The notes beneath the pieces were generated by a model that saw only the letters and a list, made by a program, of their open reading frames with translations, did no database searches and was not told where the DNA came from. A DNA stretch of 64,000 nucleotides from Anaerocolumna aminovalerica (GTDB lineage Bacteria; Bacillota; Clostridia; Lachnospirales; Lachnospiraceae), in assembly GCF_900115365.1 (NCBI RefSeq), contig NZ_FOWD01000018.1, forward strand, positions 23,820-87,819, in the 5' to 3' direction. The position numbers and the translations under genes were made by a program. Positions 1 to 8,813 of the stretch are shown piece after piece (the stretch's first letter is position 1; each line of letters begins with the position of its first letter).

Positions 1-358
1 TGGTTTGGATATCCAATATATTCACATTTTCCACCGGAATATAGTTGTCTATGTAATATAAATCTTTATTAGGTTCAAATGTGTATTCCATAGAGTTCTT
101 TATCTTTGTTTCTATAGAACCTGGCTGCAATGTTTTCTTTCCATAACTGCCTTCCAATCCAAATATATGATATTCCTGAAACAGGGGCCCATAAAATTCT
201 GCTAAGACAGAATCCATTGCCAAAGCTAAAGCTCTATTAGCATACACTTTTCCCGCATTGACTCTGGCTGACTCAATTGTTGTCATAATTACAGCCATAA
301 CCAGCAATAATACAAGACTTAAAAATACTGTAATGGAGCCTTTCTGATTTTCTTTCAT
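1..358 (-). CDS. TadE/TadG-like (DUF5702-type) pilus-locus protein, 5' part only
   Basis: The first 119 codons are visible; the gene runs off the left edge of the window. The N-terminus MKENQKGSITVFLSLVLLL is a short charged segment followed by one hydrophobic helix, as in the pilin-like N-terminus of TadE/TadG and clostridial DUF5702 proteins. The rest would lie outside the membrane. I chose the ATG at 358 because a ATG 15 bases upstream sits almost on top of the AAAGGAG ribosome site. It is the last visible gene of the minus-strand Tad operon, 78 bases after the Flp pilin gene. The role as a minor pilin or pilus-anchoring protein is inferred from position and topology. Confidence 0.7.
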   Translation of the reverse strand, partial: MKENQKGSITVFLSLVLLLVMAVIMTTIESARVNAGKVYANRALALAMDSVLAEFYGPLFQEYHIFGLEGSYGKKTLQPGSIETKIKNSMEYTFEPNKDLYYIDNYIPVENVNILDIQT

Positions 359-436
359 ATATATAACCATGCTCCTTTCAAAGTTCTGGATACTTTATTG
401 CATAGCACAAATCTCCCGTTGAAAAAATTTCAACCT

Positions 437-634
437 TCAATCCTGCAAAGATCCGGTTATGTTTTCCGTTTTGCCGGTTATATTATTAAAGATGCCTTTT
501 ACAAGTGACTCAATACTGTCTCTGAAAATAATAACCAGACCTATTAGAACCACAATAATCAATATAATTTCTACAACTCCTATACCGTCCTCCTCTTTAA
601 TAAATTCTTTTATATAATTATTTATTTTATCCAT
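437..634 (-). CDS. flp: Flp-type (type IVb) pilin
   Basis: A 65-aa protein with a charged, acidic N-terminal part (FIKEEDGIGVVEIILIIVVL) leading into one hydrophobic helix and a short polar tail. This is the layout of the small Flp1-family pilins built into Tad pili. The G-V-V-E step, with Glu five residues after the Gly, fits a type IV prepilin cleavage region to be processed by the peptidase encoded at 5488-6042. The start is set by GGGAGG five bases before the ATG at 634; a longer open frame reaching 661 has no better ribosome site. Family assignment is strong from topology and neighbours. Confidence 0.85.
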   Translation of the reverse strand: MDKINNYIKEFIKEEDGIGVVEIILIIVVLIGLVIIFRDSIESLVKGIFNNITGKTENITGSLQD

Positions 635-678
635 GTTAACCTCCCTTCTGCGCCTTAGCACTTTTTATAATGAGATAT

Positions 679-813
679 TCAATTCCAGCAACCTGCATTT
701 AGATTTTTTTGATAAAAGTTGACCCTATTAGAAGATTTATTATTCATTTTTGATATAACTTCCTTGGCAGCCACATACGGTGCATAAAACCAGAGAAACA
801 TAATAGTAAACAC
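679..813 (-). CDS. possible small membrane protein between tadC and flp
   Basis: An open frame of 44 codons from a GTG at 813 to TGA at 679, beginning VFTIMFLWFYAPYVAAKEV and ending in a polar tail. It has one short hydrophobic stretch. The frame stays open further upstream into the end of tadC, but with no ATG and no clear ribosome site. If expressed, translation would have to be coupled to tadC, which stops at 825. It may be a small Tad accessory protein or a chance open frame. I do not recognise a family. Confidence 0.3.
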   Translation of the reverse strand: MFTIMFLWFYAPYVAAKEVISKMNNKSSNRVNFYQKNLNAGCWN

Positions 814-824
814 AATGCTGCTAA

Positions 825-2288
825 TTATAATCCAAAAGACAACATCCCAGGTACCATGATAATGGATAGTACTATTAATAACATTAACACCATTGGTATT
901 AGAAGTTTGGTCGCGGCTTCCTCTCCCAATCTTTTGGCTAATTCTTTTCTTTCTTCAAAAGCTTCTGCCGCCTCCAGTTCTAATTGATTCAGCAGTTCTC
1001 CGGAGCCTTTTTTTACATTTTGGGCTATTAAGGAACTAAACCTTAGATAGGGAAGTAATTTCACTCTTCTTCCAAATCTCTCATAAGCAATTACTTCAGA
1101 AGTACCAAGCATTAATTCACTTGCTGTTATATTAATTTCTTCATACGCAAACCGTTTCTTTGCTATTTTTTCCTTGTAATCTTTTGCAATCTTAATCCAA
1201 GCATTTGATAAAGACATTCCGGCACCTACTAAAAGTGTGAATTTATTAATAATTTCCGGATAATCCATTAGCATTTCCTTATTTCTTTTATCTACCAAAC
1301 TAATTAAGTTCTGATCCATTATGATAAATATCAAAACCCCAGCAAGGGTCCCGAATATGAAAAGTATAGCTGTAGTATGATCCTCTTTTTCTGCCCATGT
1401 AACTTTTTGTTCATCTATAGAATTAGGAAGCTTAAAAACAGTTTCTTTCTTTGAATTGATATCCTCTTCTCTAAGGATTTCTTGAAGCCTTATTCTTACA
1501 AGTTCTTCTTTTGTATATTCTTTTGGAAATACTTTAAAAAACATAGTATACAACTCCTTTGTATCCTTATAGGAAAGTGTGGCAGTTACTTCTACCAGCT
1601 CACTATTTAAAAGGCTTTTATTATACACGGTTCCATCCTTGTCAATAAGCTTGATATTATTCGTTTCCCAAGATACCCGTATTTTTGTTTCCGGTATTCC
1701 CGTAACGAAATTTAAATTTGTTCTGATTTCATCAGCATTCACATTGTTTCCCAAAACTTTTTTATCTATATATTGTTTTCCATAGGCAAACTTTCTCTCC
1801 AGTTCCTGCGTATCATATTCTGCTTCCTTTACCTCTAGCGTTATTTCTTCTTCTAGTATAGGCCCATTATCTTCTGATACCAATACATCAAGAGTAATGG
1901 ATTTGCTGCCTTCATTCTCCCCTGGTCTTTTTATATAGCTTCCATTAAAAATTATATTTTCTTCCTTGATTGCGTATCCTAACGCAAATAGGTTTGTCAA
2001 CAAAAGAATGACTACTGTTAATACAACTTTTTTGCAGATATATATTCGTTTTACCTGATTTAATGGTTCTCCTACATGAAGGGCCTTTAGAGAATCATCG
2101 ATATATATTATCTTGTCTAACAGTCCTTTTAGAGGTGTTTTATCACATAAATATAACCCTAAAGGGTACATCTTTTTTAACGGATGTACTTTATCATCCA
2201 ATTCCTGAATGGATTCTATGTCGTATCTTTTAGTTTTAATCCATAAGATGAGGAATAGGAATAAAAAAATGATATTAATTGCTACCAC
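825..2288 (-). CDS. tadC: TadC-like type II/IV secretion inner-membrane protein with a large insert
   Basis: 487 aa, starting at a GTG placed eight bases after a strong AAGGAGGTG; the overlapping ATG two bases upstream hits a stop at once. The C-terminal third (about 315-487) has the T2SF pattern of TadC: a cytoplasmic helical region with RFGRRVKLLPYLRFSSLIAQ and KKGSGELLNQLELEAAEAFEE, then closing hydrophobic helices. A TM segment lies at 4-17 and another near 86-105. Between that and the next TM (about 305-325) are roughly 200 polar, strand-rich residues probably outside the membrane, making the protein far longer than the usual 300 aa or so of TadC. It forms the pilus assembly platform with TadB. 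Confidence 0.8.
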   Translation of the reverse strand: MVAINIIFLFLFLILWIKTKRYDIESIQELDDKVHPLKKMYPLGLYLCDKTPLKGLLDKIIYIDDSLKALHVGEPLNQVKRIYICKKVVLTVVILLLTNLFALGYAIKEENIIFNGSYIKRPGENEGSKSITLDVLVSEDNGPILEEEITLEVKEAEYDTQELERKFAYGKQYIDKKVLGNNVNADEIRTNLNFVTGIPETKIRVSWETNNIKLIDKDGTVYNKSLLNSELVEVTATLSYKDTKELYTMFFKVFPKEYTKEELVRIRLQEILREEDINSKKETVFKLPNSIDEQKVTWAEKEDHTTAILFIFGTLAGVLIFIIMDQNLISLVDKRNKEMLMDYPEIINKFTLLVGAGMSLSNAWIKIAKDYKEKIAKKRFAYEEINITASELMLGTSEVIAYERFGRRVKLLPYLRFSSLIAQNVKKGSGELLNQLELEAAEAFEERKELAKRLGEEAATKLLIPMVLMLLIVLSIIMVPGMLSFGL

Positions 2289-2403
2289 ATCTTTTCACCT
2301 CCTTTCCGGGAAAGTTCATATTATCCTCGGTTCTGATGCTTTAAGCAAATATCCTAATCTGTTACATTTGCTTAATTTAATCTCCAAGAAAAGTAGGGCT
2401 TAT

Positions 2404-3147
2404 TTAAATTTCTATTTTCATAATTTTATGTGCCAGTTTATATACAAAATAATACAGAATCAATACAATTGTCATGAATACCGCTCCAAAGGTATTATTA
2501 TAAAGAGGTTCCAAAAATCCTGCTGAAAATAATCTTAAATACAGAATGATGCAAAATGGAATCAAACACATAATAGAGGTTTCAAATTTCTTTCCTGTAA
2601 TCATAGTCAGAATTTCCCGTTTCACTTCCACCTTATCTCCAATGGTTTTGCAGGTTCTGCGTATAATCTTCACAATATCTCCCCCTGTTCTCTTGGCAGT
2701 AACAAATACTTCTGCGAAATTTGTAATGTCTTCTATTTTGCTTCGAATGGAAAAATCCATTAGAACCTCTTCAACAGTCATATTCATTTTAATCTGCCTT
2801 ACCATTCCTTCAAATTCCTGTACAATAAAAGCATCTGCCGGGTACATAAGCTTAAGATCCATAACAGCCTGATGGAAAGCATTTTCTACGGAATATCCTG
2901 CGTTTAGAGCCGCAGAAACACTGGAAAGTCCATCTTTAAACTGTAGATTCAGAATCCATTTTCTCTCTTCTATCTTTTGCTTTTTCTTATTCTGAACAAA
3001 GATAAATCCATAGCTGCCAAGAAGTATTGCTCCTATAATACTAGAATAAAATAATATACCAATACAGAAACCTATAGCCCCACCTTGCAGAAATAACTTA
3101 ATCCACTCTTTTTTTGAGTAAACATATACATTGTAATCTTCTATCAC
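2404..3147 (-). CDS. tadB: TadB-like pilus assembly membrane protein (T2SF)
   Basis: 247 aa with a pair of TM segments near the N-terminus (about 20-52), a cytoplasmic T2SF domain containing LQFKDGLSSVSAALNAGYSV and VTAKRTGGDIVKIIRRT, and a pair of TM segments near the C-terminus. The motif with K-R-T-G-G-D is typical of TadB. It overlaps the upstream tadA by four bases (ATGA), so translation is probably coupled. It would form the inner-membrane platform turned by the TadA ATPase. A 115-base gap separates it from tadC. Confidence 0.87.
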   Translation of the reverse strand: MIEDYNVYVYSKKEWIKLFLQGGAIGFCIGILFYSSIIGAILLGSYGFIFVQNKKKQKIEERKWILNLQFKDGLSSVSAALNAGYSVENAFHQAVMDLKLMYPADAFIVQEFEGMVRQIKMNMTVEEVLMDFSIRSKIEDITNFAEVFVTAKRTGGDIVKIIRRTCKTIGDKVEVKREILTMITGKKFETSIMCLIPFCIILYLRLFSAGFLEPLYNNTFGAVFMTIVLILYYFVYKLAHKIMKIEI

Positions 3148-4358
3148 AATATCCCCGCTTTACTTAACTTTGATAAATTTATTAGTTCATTATTGGTTTT
3201 TTGTAAACGTCCCGTTACCCTTCCATTCTCGTCCTCACCCATTTCTTTAAAAACAAACAGCTTATTTACTTCAATTTCTCCATCTATACAATCCAATACT
3301 TCTGCAATTTCCAACACCCGCCGGCTTTTATCCCGCAATCGTCCTAAATGAACGATAATGTCAATGGCAGAAGCTATCTGTTTCCTTACTGCCATTAAGG
3401 GAATATCTGCTCCCATAAGGATCAGTGTTTCCAATCGGTTTAGCATGTCTACTGCCGAATTAGCATGTCCTGTGGACAAAGAACCATCATGTCCGCTATT
3501 CATAGCCTGAAGCATATCAATGGCCGCCGCGTCTCTAACTTCGCCCACAACAATTCGATCCGGCCGCATTCTTAAGGATGATTTAATAAGATCCCTGATA
3601 GTTACTGCATTCTTACCTTCAACATTTCCATTTCGAACTTCCAGCTTTACCAAATTAGGAATATTCTTAATCTGAAGTTCCGCCGAGTCTTCAATGGTTA
3701 TTACCCTCTCTTCCTTGGGAATAAAGTTAGACAGTACATTTAAAAAAGTCGTTTTACCGGAACCGGTGCCCCCACTAATGAATATATTGTAGCCGGCAAT
3801 TACAAGCTTTTCTAAGAAGTTAGCTGCCTCCTCTGTTATAGATTCCATTTCAATTAACTTTCTTATGGTAATAGGGTTCTCCGGAAACTTACGAATAGTA
3901 ACCACCGGTCCATCCATTGCAACAGGAGGAAGTACAATATTTACCCGGGAGCCATCAGAAAGCCTTGCATCTACTATAGGACTTGCTTCATTAATGATCC
4001 TGTTGGACTTTGAAACAATTTGCTGAATCACATCTTCTAATTTTCTTTCTGATTCAAACTGTCCTTTCCACGGCCTTATGGAACCATTCTGTTCAATAAA
4101 AATATTTCGGGCTCCGTTAATCATAATCTCTGTTATAGAAGAATCCTCTATTAATTCTTGCAAAATATCCAGCCTGCGTATGGAATTAAAAATTTCTTTT
4201 CTAAGACGTCTTTTATCCTGCATACTAATATAGTTTTCCCGACTGCCGGACAATAATATCTCGTCAATAACCTCTAATATTTCATCATCTTGCAATTCCC
4301 TGGATAAATCTATTTTTGATATAACCAATTCCTGTAGTTTTTGTTTTAAACCATTCAT
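3144..4358 (-). CDS. tadA: TadA/CpaF pilus assembly ATPase
   Basis: 404 aa. N-terminal domain about 1-120, then the secretion ATPase core: Walker A GGTGSGKTT (196-204), Asp box TIEDSAEL (221-228), Walker B region RPDRIVVGEVR (266-275) and His box GHDGSLSTGHAN (289-300). These are all the motifs of the CpaF/TadA branch of the secretion ATPases. The protein powers Flp pilus extension and possibly retraction. The start codon directly abuts the stop of tadZ (TGA then ATG) and its AGGAGG ribosome site lies inside the tadZ 3' end. Confidence 0.95.
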   Translation of the reverse strand: MNGLKQKLQELVISKIDLSRELQDDEILEVIDEILLSGSRENYISMQDKRRLRKEIFNSIRRLDILQELIEDSSITEIMINGARNIFIEQNGSIRPWKGQFESERKLEDVIQQIVSKSNRIINEASPIVDARLSDGSRVNIVLPPVAMDGPVVTIRKFPENPITIRKLIEMESITEEAANFLEKLVIAGYNIFISGGTGSGKTTFLNVLSNFIPKEERVITIEDSAELQIKNIPNLVKLEVRNGNVEGKNAVTIRDLIKSSLRMRPDRIVVGEVRDAAAIDMLQAMNSGHDGSLSTGHANSAVDMLNRLETLILMGADIPLMAVRKQIASAIDIIVHLGRLRDKSRRVLEIAEVLDCIDGEIEVNKLFVFKEMGEDENGRVTGRLQKTNNELINLSKLSKAGIL

Positions 4359-5369
4359 TCAAACCTCCTGGAAGCTCTTCACGTATTCCATCACTATATC
4401 CCTATATTCTTCACTATATAAATCATTGGGAGTATAATACCCCAATCTGTTTTCCACATCTTTTGATATGGCCACCTCCGTTATCTGCACTAATACATCC
4501 CCATAACCTGCCAATTGCAATTGACTTCTAAAATTTAGGTATTTCTCTTCTTCCAGTCTTTGTTCTCCTATTAGTAAAAGTAGTTCATTGGAACTGCGGA
4601 ATAACTCAAGTGTTGATTCAAAAAAACAACCCACATCAAAGATAATTACTTCATACTCTGAAGACTCTTTTAATGTTTTAATCCAGTAATATATATCTTC
4701 TGGAACCAATTCATAAATATCCGGACCAAAAGACACGCCCTGAATACAGTCCAGATTATTTATTTTTGTTATAATTCCATTCATTTTTGATATCAGATTG
4801 GGGTGACTCTGTTTTAGATAATAGATAAATTCAGACAGACCTTTTTCAAAATTACTTCCACTATTTTTAGTCCAAGGAGAAAACAGATCCAGATTAATAT
4901 ATAAAGTCCTTTTTATCTTCGCATATTCACTGGCTAAGAAATAAGAGAATACCTGCCTTTCATTCTCTTTTCCTACAGAAAACACACTGATAATATTCAA
5001 ACTCCCATTGCCTGAAAGAAAAGCCCTTATTAAAGTATCTTCCAGTGGAAAGTAAGAGAACAGCTCCTCCATAACCTTTTGAGCCGATTGAAATTTGTAA
5101 ATTACATGGCAGTTTTCTTCTTCTCTTGCAAAATTCCCTTCTGATAAGATACAAATATTCTTAATATTCCGGTGCAAAACTTCGTCCGTATTAATTTCCT
5201 CATTAAGCAGTAAAACATTTAATTTATCATGTTCTAAATACTCCATTAAACTCTTTGCATTGGTAAAAATCCTCACCTGTGTAATGGCTTTTTGCTTACG
5301 TTTTATATAGTCCATCAGTTGGTTTGCATAGTCTGTATCCGGATCAAAGATTCCCAAGATATAACTCAA
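4359..5369 (-). CDS. tadZ: TadZ/CpaE-like pilus localisation protein
   Basis: 336 aa. The N-terminus (MSYILGIFDPDTDYANQLMD) resembles an atypical receiver domain, followed from about 120 by a MinD/ParA-like fold with SVFSVGKENERQVFSYFLASEYA in place of a normal Walker A P-loop and LYINLDLFSPW at the Walker A' position. No GKT/S lysine-threonine pair is present, so nucleotide binding is probably altered or lost, as in several TadZ proteins. Position directly ahead of tadA supports a role placing the pilus machine in the cell. Confidence 0.8.
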   Translation of the reverse strand: MSYILGIFDPDTDYANQLMDYIKRKQKAITQVRIFTNAKSLMEYLEHDKLNVLLLNEEINTDEVLHRNIKNICILSEGNFAREEENCHVIYKFQSAQKVMEELFSYFPLEDTLIRAFLSGNGSLNIISVFSVGKENERQVFSYFLASEYAKIKRTLYINLDLFSPWTKNSGSNFEKGLSEFIYYLKQSHPNLISKMNGIITKINNLDCIQGVSFGPDIYELVPEDIYYWIKTLKESSEYEVIIFDVGCFFESTLELFRSSNELLLLIGEQRLEEEKYLNFRSQLQLAGYGDVLVQITEVAISKDVENRLGYYTPNDLYSEEYRDIVMEYVKSFQEV

Positions 5370-5487
5370 ATAAAATCCTCCTTTCTATAAAAATATGTTA
5401 CTTTTTATATTCTTTTTTCCTGATTATTACTCAGTGAAAATCATATTGTATATTAAATTAAGTAACATCTAAGTTAAAAGTTTACAT

Positions 5488-6042
5488 TTAGTAAGCTAAA
5501 AACACCTGAATAATAAATGCGCTTAATATTGCTATGGAAAAATGAATGGTTCCTCCATAGCCATCTTTTTTAATATCATAATAAGAAATCACAAATTGTT
5601 TCTTCCCTTTTTCACCCAGATAATTTACTTTACTGCCATAAGCTTGAATATATTCTGCAAGAAACTGCAGCCGGCAAATCAACTTTTTTGATTTAATAAG
5701 ATGAATAATAGACATTAGCCCTCCAATGAGAAAAGCTATAATGATAGTTTGAAAGACAAAAGTTGCCCCGTAAAAACTTCCCACTATAGAAAATAATTTA
5801 ATATCCCCTGCTCCCAGTACTTTAAATAGAAATAGAATAAATAATAATAAAATTGGCAGGAAACTACCGATTAAACCAGTTAATATGCCCTTTCTTCCAA
5901 ATTCATATGTTTGAAAAGCAAAACCGATGGAAATACCTATGACGATAAGTAGATTACTGATTTTATAGGACTTCAAGTCTCTATAAACCCCAAAAAGAAT
6001 TAAGAAGATTAGGCAAGCTATTTTAGCACTAATACGCTTCAC
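5488..6042 (-). CDS. tadV: A24 prepilin peptidase (TadV/CpaA-like)
   Basis: 184 aa, strongly hydrophobic, about six TM helices. It shows both catalytic aspartates of the A24 family: the first in YRDLKSYKISN near residue 22 and the second in GAGDIKL near 79. It lacks the cytoplasmic methylase-type domain of PilD, as expected for the CpaA/TadV branch. It would process the Flp prepilin (437-634). The start is uncertain: a GTG at 6042 lies inside the purine-rich AAGAGGTGAAG, leaving no normal spacing, while an ATT three codons further in would be correctly spaced from AGAGG. Confidence 0.88.
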   Translation of the reverse strand: MKRISAKIACLIFLILFGVYRDLKSYKISNLLIVIGISIGFAFQTYEFGRKGILTGLIGSFLPILLLFILFLFKVLGAGDIKLFSIVGSFYGATFVFQTIIIAFLIGGLMSIIHLIKSKKLICRLQFLAEYIQAYGSKVNYLGEKGKKQFVISYYDIKKDGYGGTIHFSIAILSAFIIQVFLAY

Positions 6043-6763
6043 CTCTTAGAAAATAAAATTTTTACTGTTAATAGAATTTAATTTTTATGTTGCTATTTTA
6101 TACCACATTATACTAACTTTCAATACTATTTCATCATTTTTTGTTAATTCATTACATTAACTAATGATTACTAAAAATAATTATATATATTTACCTGTAA
6201 AAACCTCACATAATACTTACAAAAATATCTAATTAAATTTGTTATTATTACATATATACAAAATGAAACAACTTATATTTACTGCTCTTGGACATAATAA
6301 AATAAAAATAGCTAGGTAAAAAACAAACAAAAAACCTATTGTTTTTTAGTAGTTTTTAATAATAATTACTATTGATAACGGGTCCGGAGTTTGCATCCTA
6401 ACTTTCATGTTAATATTGTAATTATTGTGCAAATAATATAAAATAAATGGGGATATAAAGTATGAAACACTTCAAACTTTATTAACATATTATTAAATAT
6501 CGTTTCCATATAGGCAGTATTCACAGGTTTTTCTAAAGGTAAACCTTTACCATCCGTTGCTATTCAGTCTGTTCCGTAAGTACACGGCGTAGAAGCTGAT
6601 ACTCAGGGAGTCGAAGTAACTTTCACCAAGTTTCTTAATCCATGTAGCTGCATCATATATCTGCTGTAGAAAAAGCGGGTCTTTTCAAATTACGGAATTG
6701 AAAGCCTTGAATTGTAAAGCTTAGAGATTACGAGAATCTATTATTTAAAAAGGAGAATCTAAC
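6043..6763. other. 721-base gap between Tad operon and purine permease, with a structured 3' part
   Basis: The left two-thirds (6043 to about 6510) is very AT-rich and holds no gene I can support. From about 6530 to 6740 the base composition rises visibly and several small hairpins occur: AAAGGTAAACCTTT around 6535, CCGT/ACGG around 6573, CTC/GAG around 6604, and AGATT/AATCT around 6724, just ahead of the permease ribosome site. This looks like a 5' leader RNA. A 21-codon and a 29-codon open stretch in the same frame, separated by one TAA, also lie here. I could not match it to the purine riboswitch consensus or any other leader class. Confidence 0.4.
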
Positions 6764-8101
6764 ATGTCAAGTAATAAGAGCACTAAACAACATGCCTCTA
6801 TTTTTCAGTTAGAAGGCCGCCCTGCAATGAAGGAAGCAATCCCTTTGGCTTTTCAGCATGTAATGGCCATGATAGTTGGATGCGTAACACCTGCAATTGT
6901 AGTAGCTGGAGTAGCTGGATTAAATACTCAGGATAAAGTTATCCTAATCCAGGCATCTCTTGTAATATCAGCAATCGCAACATTTATTCAGGTTTTCTCA
7001 ATTGGTGGTTTTTTCGGATCACGTCTCCCGGTTATTCTTGGTATTAGCTTTGCCTATCTGCCAAGTTTAACGGCAATTGCTTCTGGATTTAATATGGCTA
7101 CTATTTTCGGCGCCCAGATAGTTGGTGGTGTCTGTGCCATTCTATTTGGATTGTTTGTGGAAAAGCTGCGTAAATTCTTTCCACCTTTAATAACAGGAAC
7201 CGTTGTATTTACCATCGGTCTCTCACTTTACCCTACAGCAATTAATTACATTGCAGGTGGTGCCGGCAGCCCTAATTATGGTTCATGGCAGAACTGGTTA
7301 GTGGGTTTACTTACTATGGCTATTGTTTTAGTTCTTAACCATTGGGGTAAAGGAATTGTAAAATTAGCTTCCCTATTAATAGGATTAATAATTGGTTATA
7401 TTATATCAGCATTCTTTGGTATGATTAGTTTTGCTGACGTAGCCAATGCAGGTTATTTTCAAATACCCCAACCATTGCATTTTGGTGTGGAATTTGAAGT
7501 TTCCTCCATCATTACCATTGCTTTATTATTTATTATAAATTCTGTACAAGCTATAGGTGATTTTACTGCTACTACTTCCGGCGGACTGGATCGTCTTCCT
7601 ACAGATAAGGAATTAAAAGGCGGAATCACAGGATATGGTCTTTTAAACATCCTGGGTGCATTCTTTGGCGGTATGCCAACTGCAACTTACAGCCAGAACG
7701 TTGGCATTGTTGCTACTACAAAGGTTGTAAACAGAGCTATATTTGGTATTGCTTCTGGTATCATTCTTGTTGCCGGATTAGTCCCTAAGTTTTCTGCTCT
7801 TTTAACTACAATTCCTTACTGTGTACTTGGCGGTGCTGTTATCGGTGTATTTGCCTCAATTACTATGACAGGTATGAAATTAATTGCAACTCAAGAATTA
7901 AATTACCGTAATACCTCTATTGTGGGACTTGCAGTTTCAATGGGTATTGGTATTACATTAGTTCCACAATCACTAGCATTATTCCCTGCATGGGTTACTA
8001 CGGTATTTGGAAAGTCTCCAGTTGTTGTAGCAACCATTGTAGCAATCGTGCTCAACTTGGTGTTACCTGGTAAAGAGAAAGAAGATTCCGTTCAATCATA
8101 A
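6764..8101 (+). CDS. NCS2-family nucleobase permease (xanthine/urate-type)
   Basis: 445 aa, about 14 hydrophobic segments. TM1 carries the Q-H pair typical of nucleobase-ascorbate transporters (FQHVMAMIVG, 30-39). The signature TYSQNVGIVATTK has QNVG at 311-314; purine (xanthine/urate) members have Q-N here while uracil permeases have E-N, so a purine substrate is favoured. In TM8 the sequence is VQAIGD (261-266): Gln stands where characterised members such as XanQ and UraA have a conserved Glu. The ribosome site AAAAAGGAG precedes the ATG at 6764. It is a single-gene unit closed by the hairpin at 8158-8197. Confidence 0.88.
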   Translation: MSSNKSTKQHASIFQLEGRPAMKEAIPLAFQHVMAMIVGCVTPAIVVAGVAGLNTQDKVILIQASLVISAIATFIQVFSIGGFFGSRLPVILGISFAYLPSLTAIASGFNMATIFGAQIVGGVCAILFGLFVEKLRKFFPPLITGTVVFTIGLSLYPTAINYIAGGAGSPNYGSWQNWLVGLLTMAIVLVLNHWGKGIVKLASLLIGLIIGYIISAFFGMISFADVANAGYFQIPQPLHFGVEFEVSSIITIALLFIINSVQAIGDFTATTSGGLDRLPTDKELKGGITGYGLLNILGAFFGGMPTATYSQNVGIVATTKVVNRAIFGIASGIILVAGLVPKFSALLTTIPYCVLGGAVIGVFASITMTGMKLIATQELNYRNTSIVGLAVSMGIGITLVPQSLALFPAWVTTVFGKSPVVVATIVAIVLNLVLPGKEKEDSVQS

Positions 8102-8157
8102 TCTGCTTTCTACATAATAATCTTGATTAGGCCCAAGTATGCTGGGTGCACACCCAA

Positions 8158-8197
8158 AAAAGAGCTATGCAATAATTGATTTAGCGCATAGCTCTTT
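8158..8197. terminator. bidirectional terminator between permease and ABC operon
   Basis: Twelve-base perfect stem AAAGAGCTATGC / GCATAGCTCTTT with a 16-base loop, flanked by A-rich and T-rich ends so it can work on both strands. It sits between convergent genes ending at 8101 (+) and 8214 (-). A smaller hairpin TGGGTG/CACCCA lies at 8142-8155. Confidence 0.8.
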
Positions 8198-8213
8198 CAT
8201 GTTATAAAATCTC

Positions 8214-8783
8214 TTAGTAAGTCCAATGGTTATCCTCAACGACAACCTTACCCTTATCATCTAAACCTTGTATGGTTTTTCCTGAAGCACTTTCTTCATC
8301 TATTTTAGTAAAAAACAAACCATTATCTTTGGCAAGAGTGCATTCGTATGTTTTCCCTTTAGGTCCTGTAATTATAATTTTTCTTACATTAAGCTCGGGG
8401 TTACAAACTCCATAGATAAAAATTGTATCATTCCTATATACAGTATCTACATAGATTCCATTATTATTTAAAAAAAGACTCAGAACAGAATTTCCAGTAA
8501 TAGCTAAGAATGACTTCCTCCAAGTGGAATCATCACGAGGTTCTAATTCCATAACTATAACCCCTTGATCTGTAAGAGTGCAGAATATACTCCTGTCATT
8601 ATACTCTTTTTCAATCACTTCTATTATCGAAGCATTTTTCGTTTCTTCTTCGAATACATATTCTCTTGTATATTCCTTTTTAATGTTCTTTGGATTACCT
8701 AATATATAAGTAATTACAAGGTCTGCGATAAATATAGCAGAGATTACAATAATCATAAAAATTCTTGATATTTTATTTAACAT
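8214..8783 (-). CDS. membrane-anchored protein of unknown function, last gene of ABC operon
   Basis: 189 aa. One N-terminal TM segment (about 8-28), then a polar domain of about 150 residues rich in beta-type sequence and containing a Cys near position 68. I do not recognise a family. It is 30 bases downstream of the second ABC permease and upstream of the shared terminator, so it is probably co-transcribed with the transporter. A role as an outside-facing helper or sensor of the transporter is a guess from position only. Confidence 0.7.
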   Translation of the reverse strand: MLNKISRIFMIIVISAIFIADLVITYILGNPKNIKKEYTREYVFEEETKNASIIEVIEKEYNDRSIFCTLTDQGVIVMELEPRDDSTWRKSFLAITGNSVLSLFLNNNGIYVDTVYRNDTIFIYGVCNPELNVRKIIITGPKGKTYECTLAKDNGLFFTKIDEESASGKTIQGLDDKGKVVVEDNHWTY

Positions 8784-8813
8784 TTCATTTTCCCACTTTA
8801 ATAATTAGTATCA

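Noticed and set aside
1579..1785. Plus-strand frames opposite tadC, tadB and other minus-strand genes
   Set aside because: They are antisense shadows of strongly supported genes, with no ribosome sites and no recognisable family.
6242..6320. 18-codon frame MKQLIFTALGHNKIKIAR in the gap before the permease
   Set aside because: No ribosome site, no terminator or attenuation structure next to it, and far from the gene.
6360..6420. Possible purine riboswitch in ACGGGTCCGGAGTTTGCATCC before the permease
   Set aside because: The conserved core bases of the purine aptamer (UAUAA, AUAUGG, UCUACC) are missing and the helices do not form.
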